Shown: in pieces, positions 59,301-64,000 of the stretch | Layout: every line of letters begins with the position of its first letter | How positions within the stretch are numbered: position 1 is the first letter of the stretch | Assembly: GCA_030562195.1 (NCBI GenBank) | Contig: JAUJPP010000003.1 | Span: 41,236,602 to 41,300,601, forward strand | DNA: 64,000 nucleotides | Origin: Nipponacmea schrenckii | Lineage: Eukaryota > Mollusca > Gastropoda > Lottiidae | Direction of reading: 5' to 3' | The notes under the pieces: generated by a model | Database searches by the model: none | What the model saw: only the letters and a program-made list of their open reading frames with translations | Told to the model about the DNA's origin: nothing | Program-made: the position numbers and the translations under genes

Positions 59301-62300
59301 AACGTGTCAAATTTGGGTTGTATTCACGATAGAAGCTACAGTTTTTATCCGATCTTAATGAAACTTGGTATACATGTATATATTGATGATATCTCGGTCA
59401 AGTTCGAAAATGGAAATTATCGCATGAACGGTTTTTGAGTTATTGCACTTGACTTAGTAAAAACGCGTCAAATTTGGGTTGTATCCACAATAGAGGCTAC
59501 AGTTTTTATCCGATCTTAATGAAACTTGGTATACATGTATATATTGATGATATCTCTGTCAAGTTCAAAAATGGAAATCATTGCATGAACGGATTTTGAG
59601 TTATTGCACTTGACTTAGTAAAAACGCGTCAAATTTCGGTTGTATCCACAATAGAGGCTACAGTTTATATCCGATCTTAATGAAACTTGGTATACATGTA
59701 TATATTGATGATATCTCAGTCAAGTTCGAAAATGGAAATTATCGCATGCACGTTTTTTGAGTTATTGCACTTGACTTAGTAAAAACGCGTCAAATTTGGG
59801 TTGTATCCACAATAGAGGCTACAGTTTTTATCTGATCTTAATGAAACTTGGTATACATGTATATATTGATGATATCTCTGTCAAGTTCAAAAATGGAAAT
59901 CATTGCATGAACGGATTTTGAGTTATTGCCTTGACTTAGTAAAAATGCGTCAAATTAGGGTTGTATCCATGATAGAGGCTACAGTTTTTATCCGATCTTA
60001 ATGAAACTTGGTATACATGTATATATTGATGATATCTCGGTCAAGTTCCAAAATGGAAATTATCGAATGAACAGATTTTGAGTTATTGCCCTTGACTTCG
60101 TAAAAACGCGTCAAAATTGGGTTATATCCACGATATAGGCTACAGTTTTTATCAGAAATTCAAATTTGACGATTTTTTGATGAATAGTTTATGAGTAATT
60201 GCCCTTGACTAAGTAAAATTGCGTAAAAATTCATTTTCTGTAGACACTATAGAAGCTACAATTATCTATGGATTTTAATGAAACTTGGTATGAGCATTGG
60301 AATTGATAAGAGGGCGGTCAAGTTCGATTTGGACGATTTTGCGATAAACAGTTTTGGAGTTATTGCCCCTGCCTCTATATTTGTTGTAGGCAAAATAGAA
60401 GCTACAATTTTCAATGGATTTAAATGAAACTTGGTGTGAGCATTGGAATTGATAAGACACAGTCAAGTTCGAATTTGATGATTTTTCGATGAACAGTTTT
60501 TTAGTTATTGCCCTTGACTTAGTAAGATTGTGTCAAAATTTTTTTGTGGTTCAATAGAAGCTACAATTTTCAATGGATTTTGATGAAACTTGGTGTTTTT
60601 GAGTTTTTGCCCTTGACTTCAATATCCATTTAGTGAATGTTTTTGAGTCATTGCTCTATTTATTTTTCAAATTCAATGCTGCCAGTGGGCGTATGTTACC
60701 TTGCCTGGCAAGCTATCTTTTTTTTATTTACAGTGAAAGATGTTGATTTTTCTGATGAAGATGGTGATTATAGTGGGGAAGATTATAATAGTGATGATAG
60801 TATGGTATGTATTGTACCTTACTGTTCTACTGTTTTGTATTTGGCAGCACAACTAGATTAATAATGATTAGATCATTGTTCCCTTGTTTTATTTTCATTG
60901 GAGTATATTAAGTTTTGACTATTTGTAGCTAGACTATTGATATTTTGTTTTAGGATCCAGAAAATATTGCCCAACATGCAGATGCAATATTAAAATTCTT
61001 TCAAGAAGCCAAAATAGAAGAACTAGCAACCATTCAAGGATGTTCTAAAAAGAAAGCAGAAATTGTAGCAAAACTACGACCATTTAACTCATATGATGAC
61101 TTAGTAAGATAGCAATATTACATATATTTATAGATAAATCACTTTATAACTATTTGGCTGTCTGGATTGTCAAGAATCTTTTGCTGTCTTATCATTTTTA
61201 TGTCAATATATTCAGCTCAATTTTCTTGAATGTTCGGGTCTTAAATATCAGTTTTAGATAATGACTTCCTTTTTTGAAATTATACTTTGGTGTTTTGTTA
61301 TGATTATTATGCTTTATTTTTATTCTAGGTTGCCAAAATAACTGCAACCAAATCACTAACATATTTTATCATACCGGGTTGTTTAGAAGTTATACATCTA
61401 CAGTATGTTGTTACTAGTTTAATGGAGAAATGTGAAAGAATTGGTCAAGAAATGGAATCAGTCGTCTCAGCTTTGACAAGTAGTGAGTGTCTGGAGGATA
61501 GTGAAGATAATATTACTAAACAACCGAGTCTACTTGTTTCGACGTAAGTACGTTTTGATTACCTGAGAATGTTTTATAGACCTAAGATAAGTAAGCATCA
61601 TAATTTTTCAATTTCAAACTTGGCCTGTTATTTAGCATTTGGTACTACAGTTTTGACAGTTACATGCAGAATAGGCAAATATTTACGGTGTTGTGTCTTA
61701 AGTGGTATTATGTACTCTTAGATAACAAGTATGAGGTCTTCACTATAGACAGATCAATTTCATTCTAGAAGCTTACCCAATGGCCTATGAATATTTCAAT
61801 GTTTTAATAATAAACTAATGTATACAAGATTACATCCTCTTATAACATAAAATGTGCAAAACAATCAAATCCTAATACTTTGGAAACATAGTTCACACTT
61901 TTCCATTTTATTTCAGGAAGACTTTAAAGAATTATCAAATGATAGGTTTAAATTGGTTACGTGTAATGCATGCTCAACATTTGAATGGGATTTTGGCTGA
62001 TGAAATGGTAAATATTCTTTTCTTTTCATTTTTTGTTTTAAAGGAAACCTGAACAGCTACTATAATGTTAAATAAAAATATCTTGTCTATTATTTCGTGT
62101 CTAACTTGCAATTTTATTTGTAGGGTTTAGGAAAAACAATACAGACTATAGCTTTTCTGGCTCATTTAATTGAAGTAGGTGAAAGAGGTCCACATGTTAT
62201 TATTGTACCTTCTTCAACAATAGGTATGTACATTAAAACTATACTATTTGTTTAAATGGTGAAAAAGTTATTGTGTACAAAGTACAGGTAAGGATAGATG

Positions 62301-63691
62301 GATATTCATTTAAGTTACGTCTAACTCTGACTAAAGCTATTCTACAGGCCCCAAATGTCATACATAGAGTGTTTTCAGTCCATCAAAGTGAAATAGTTAA
62401 AATCAATTAAAGCAGTTTACACCAAAATAAATTGAGGTTGCAACCATAGTGTGTACACATCACATACTCTGACTTTTCATAAATAGAGAACTGGTTGCGA
62501 GAAATGCAAGATTGGTGTCCCAGTTTAAAAATAGTTATTTATTATGGTTCACAAGATGAAAGAAGAGTAGTAAGACAGCAAGTTTTATATAGTGAAACTA
62601 TAGAATACAATGTTATATTAACCACGTAAGTTTTACTGTGAACCTTTCTTCAATATGCTATGTCAAGCTGATACAAAAATATGCTAATAAGAAATTTTAG
62701 CCTGAACCAAGGCACAGAATTAAGCAATTACTTACAATTAAGAAGTGAAAAAATTGTACTTAAGGCTTACAAAGACAAATTCAAGAACTAAACTGAATTA
62801 AAATTAAAATTTGAAGGTTTATTTGATGTGATTTCTGTTACCTTGATATTTTTTTGTTCTAGTTAATATAAATTTTCTATAATTATTGACTTTGTTTAGA
62901 TACAATATGGCTACAGGAAGTGTGGAAGATAGATCTTTATTTAAGAAAATGGAATTTCAGTATGCTGTATTTGATGAAGGACATATGTTAAAAAACATGT
63001 CTTCATTGAGATTTCAGAATCTGATGCGAATTCGAGTAAGTTTAGATTTGTGTATTTGTCAAAACTGGTGTTTTGCATACTGTTTATTTACTATAACTTC
63101 TTCAAGAGAATCAGAATTTGGAAATGCCATTGTACCATTGATATGTTTAACAGATAAGCTCAATACTTAAAATGAATTGAAAGACAATATATATCATGCC
63201 TAATATAAACTACATGAAGGAAACACTGTTTCATATTAAAATAACTGTATACTGAGTTGAGGGGTAAGTTGTCACAATATATCCAACTTGAAGTTTCTTG
63301 AATTGAATTAATATTTGAATGCTAAGATTTAGTAATTTATTATAGGCTGGTAGAAGATTGTTATTAACTGGTACACCATTACAGAATAATCTAGTAGAAT
63401 TAATGTCTTTACTATGTTTTGTAATGCCTGATATATTTAGTGGTAAAACAGAATCATTGAAGAAAATATTTACAATGATGACAGTGAGTTCTTGGATTAC
63501 TTGTGTTTAAATTAAACATCTTGGAATAAACTATTTAGTAGTTTTGTAAAGATATTATCTAGACACCTATTCACAAATTAATTATATTTTTGTAGAAAGT
63601 GTCAGATGAACAAGGAAAATTTGAAAAAGAGAAAATTGAACAAGCTAAGAGAATAATGAAACCATTTGTGTTACGGAGACTCAAACAAGAT
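56318..63691 (+). CDS. SMARCAD1: SMARCAD1 SNF2-family chromatin remodeller, 5' part (14 exons, runs off window)
   Basis: Exons joined in frame to 690 residues: 56318-56456, 56794-57049, 57309-57559, 58123-58286, 58495-58618, 60734-60804, 60954-61103, 61329-61543, 61917-62007, 62124-62223, 62487-62625, 62900-63035, 63346-63483, 63596-63691. A Ser-rich N-terminus precedes CUE domain 1 (residues ~178-212, [17 protein letters not shown]) and CUE domain 2 (~257-295, [20 protein letters not shown], split by an intron). An acidic stretch and a helix-hairpin-helix-like segment ([18 protein letters not shown]) follow. The SNF2 ATPase starts near residue 460: motif I DEMGLGKT (split by an intron), Ia [15 protein letters not shown] (592-595), [12 protein letters not shown]. 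The last exon gives [15 protein letters not shown] and paired CUE domains identify SMARCAD1/Fun30. The second RecA lobe lies beyond 64000. Family role: nucleosome sliding at replication and DNA breaks, with CUE1 binding KAP1/TRIM28 in mammals. No break seen. Confidence 0.93.
57665..57858. mobile_element. Fragment related to the TTAA MITE, in a SMARCAD1 intron
   Basis: The right end reads GATACTGCATC region then TATCCCTTTAA (57848-57858), like the TTAAAGGGATA terminus of the element at 17619-18104. Both contain an internal hairpin, here AAAACGCTTAATTAATCTATTAAGCG then TTTTTCAA. The matching left terminus is missing, so this is a truncated copy or a relative. Confidence 0.5.
58768..60695. repeat. 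161-bp tandem array bounded by inverted ATACGCCCAC ends, in SMARCAD1 intron
   Basis: The segment opens with TATACGCCCACATAGAAATGTGG and CCGTCCGTCGGTCCGTCC, then nine near-identical units of 161 bp (GTATCCAC landmarks at 58837, 58998, 59159, 59320, 59481, 59642, 59803, 59963 and about 60124). Three or four diverged, shorter units run to about 60640. It closes with GTGGGCGTAT (about 60686-60695), the inverse of ATACGCCCAC at the start. The unit contains TTTTTATCCGATCTTAAT, AACTTGGTATACATGTATAT and GAGTTATTGCCCTTGACTTAG. The inverted ends suggest a non-autonomous transposon whose interior became a tandem array. It lies between coding exons 5 and 6. Confidence 0.88.
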
Positions 63692-64000
63692 GTAAGTAAC
63701 TAGTTAAATTCTTCTTTCAAAAACATTGGTTTGAAATTACATCAATGATCTAAGATCTGCAGACAGACTGACAAACAAAAGATGCGATTTTTTTAGTAGT
63801 TTGTGTAATTAAAAAATCGAATTTTATTGTGTGTCCACCTTCTACCACAAGGTTTCATATATAGTTAACATTCAGATCGGGTGTATTTTATCATAACGAT
63901 ATAAAATTTTATACAGTATTTGATAATTTGATCAGTTTTTGAGCCTGAATAGAATGTATCCGATTTGGCCCCAAAAAAAGATTACACAAGATTAAGGATT

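Overview
The window reads as nuclear DNA of a metazoan, most likely a lophotrochozoan and probably a mollusc (this assignment is inference). The base composition is AT-rich, genes carry GT-AG introns of a few hundred bases, and most of the window is gene-poor. The recognisable proteins are animal families: a Mist1/Dimmed bHLH factor and SMARCAD1. The transposable elements (a DIRS-type tyrosine-recombinase retroelement, a LINE remnant, TTAA-flanked MITEs and long tandem arrays) fit a mollusc genome. Exon boundaries were set by eye from splice signals plus reading-frame continuity, without transcripts.

Layout. 1-7.7 kb: no gene seen; this is the upstream flank or 5' intron of the bHLH gene. 7.7-8.7 kb: intron-free coding exon of a Dimmed/Mist1 (bHLHa15) orthologue on + with a poly(A) signal. 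8.7-34.2 kb: no gene recognised, but several repeats: an A-rich minisatellite with a 216-bp higher-order unit (12.8-13.3 kb), a duplicated segment around a ~30-bp minisatellite (13.5-14.4 kb), a TTAA-flanked MITE (17.6-18.1 kb), a ~2.4-kb array of a 43-bp repeat (18.4-20.7 kb), a 40-bp satellite (24.6 kb) and a GAAA microsatellite (33.4 kb). 34.3-35.6 kb: a two-exon gene of an expanded invertebrate family of unknown function, followed by a reverse-strand LINE remnant with a YADD motif. 37.1-38.0 kb: a long inverted repeat. 39.9-40.4 kb: a second TTAA MITE. 41.0-45.2 kb: a decayed DIRS-type element with ~210-bp inverted terminal repeats enclosing gag, RT/RNase H and tyrosine recombinase. 46.3-53.7 kb: a secreted protein gene assembled from single-exon four-cysteine modules, with a likely TATA promoter and non-coding leader exon. 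56.0-64 kb: the first 14 coding exons of SMARCAD1, with two CUE domains and the first half of the SNF2 ATPase; the gene runs off the right edge. A 161-bp tandem array sits in its fifth coding intron.

The genes do not form an operon or obvious pathway. Dimmed/Mist1 is known as a master regulator of secretory cells, and the Cys-rich gene encodes a secreted product, but they are ~40 kb apart and a functional link would be speculation. The best candidate for something undescribed is the exon-modular Cys-rich secreted protein.
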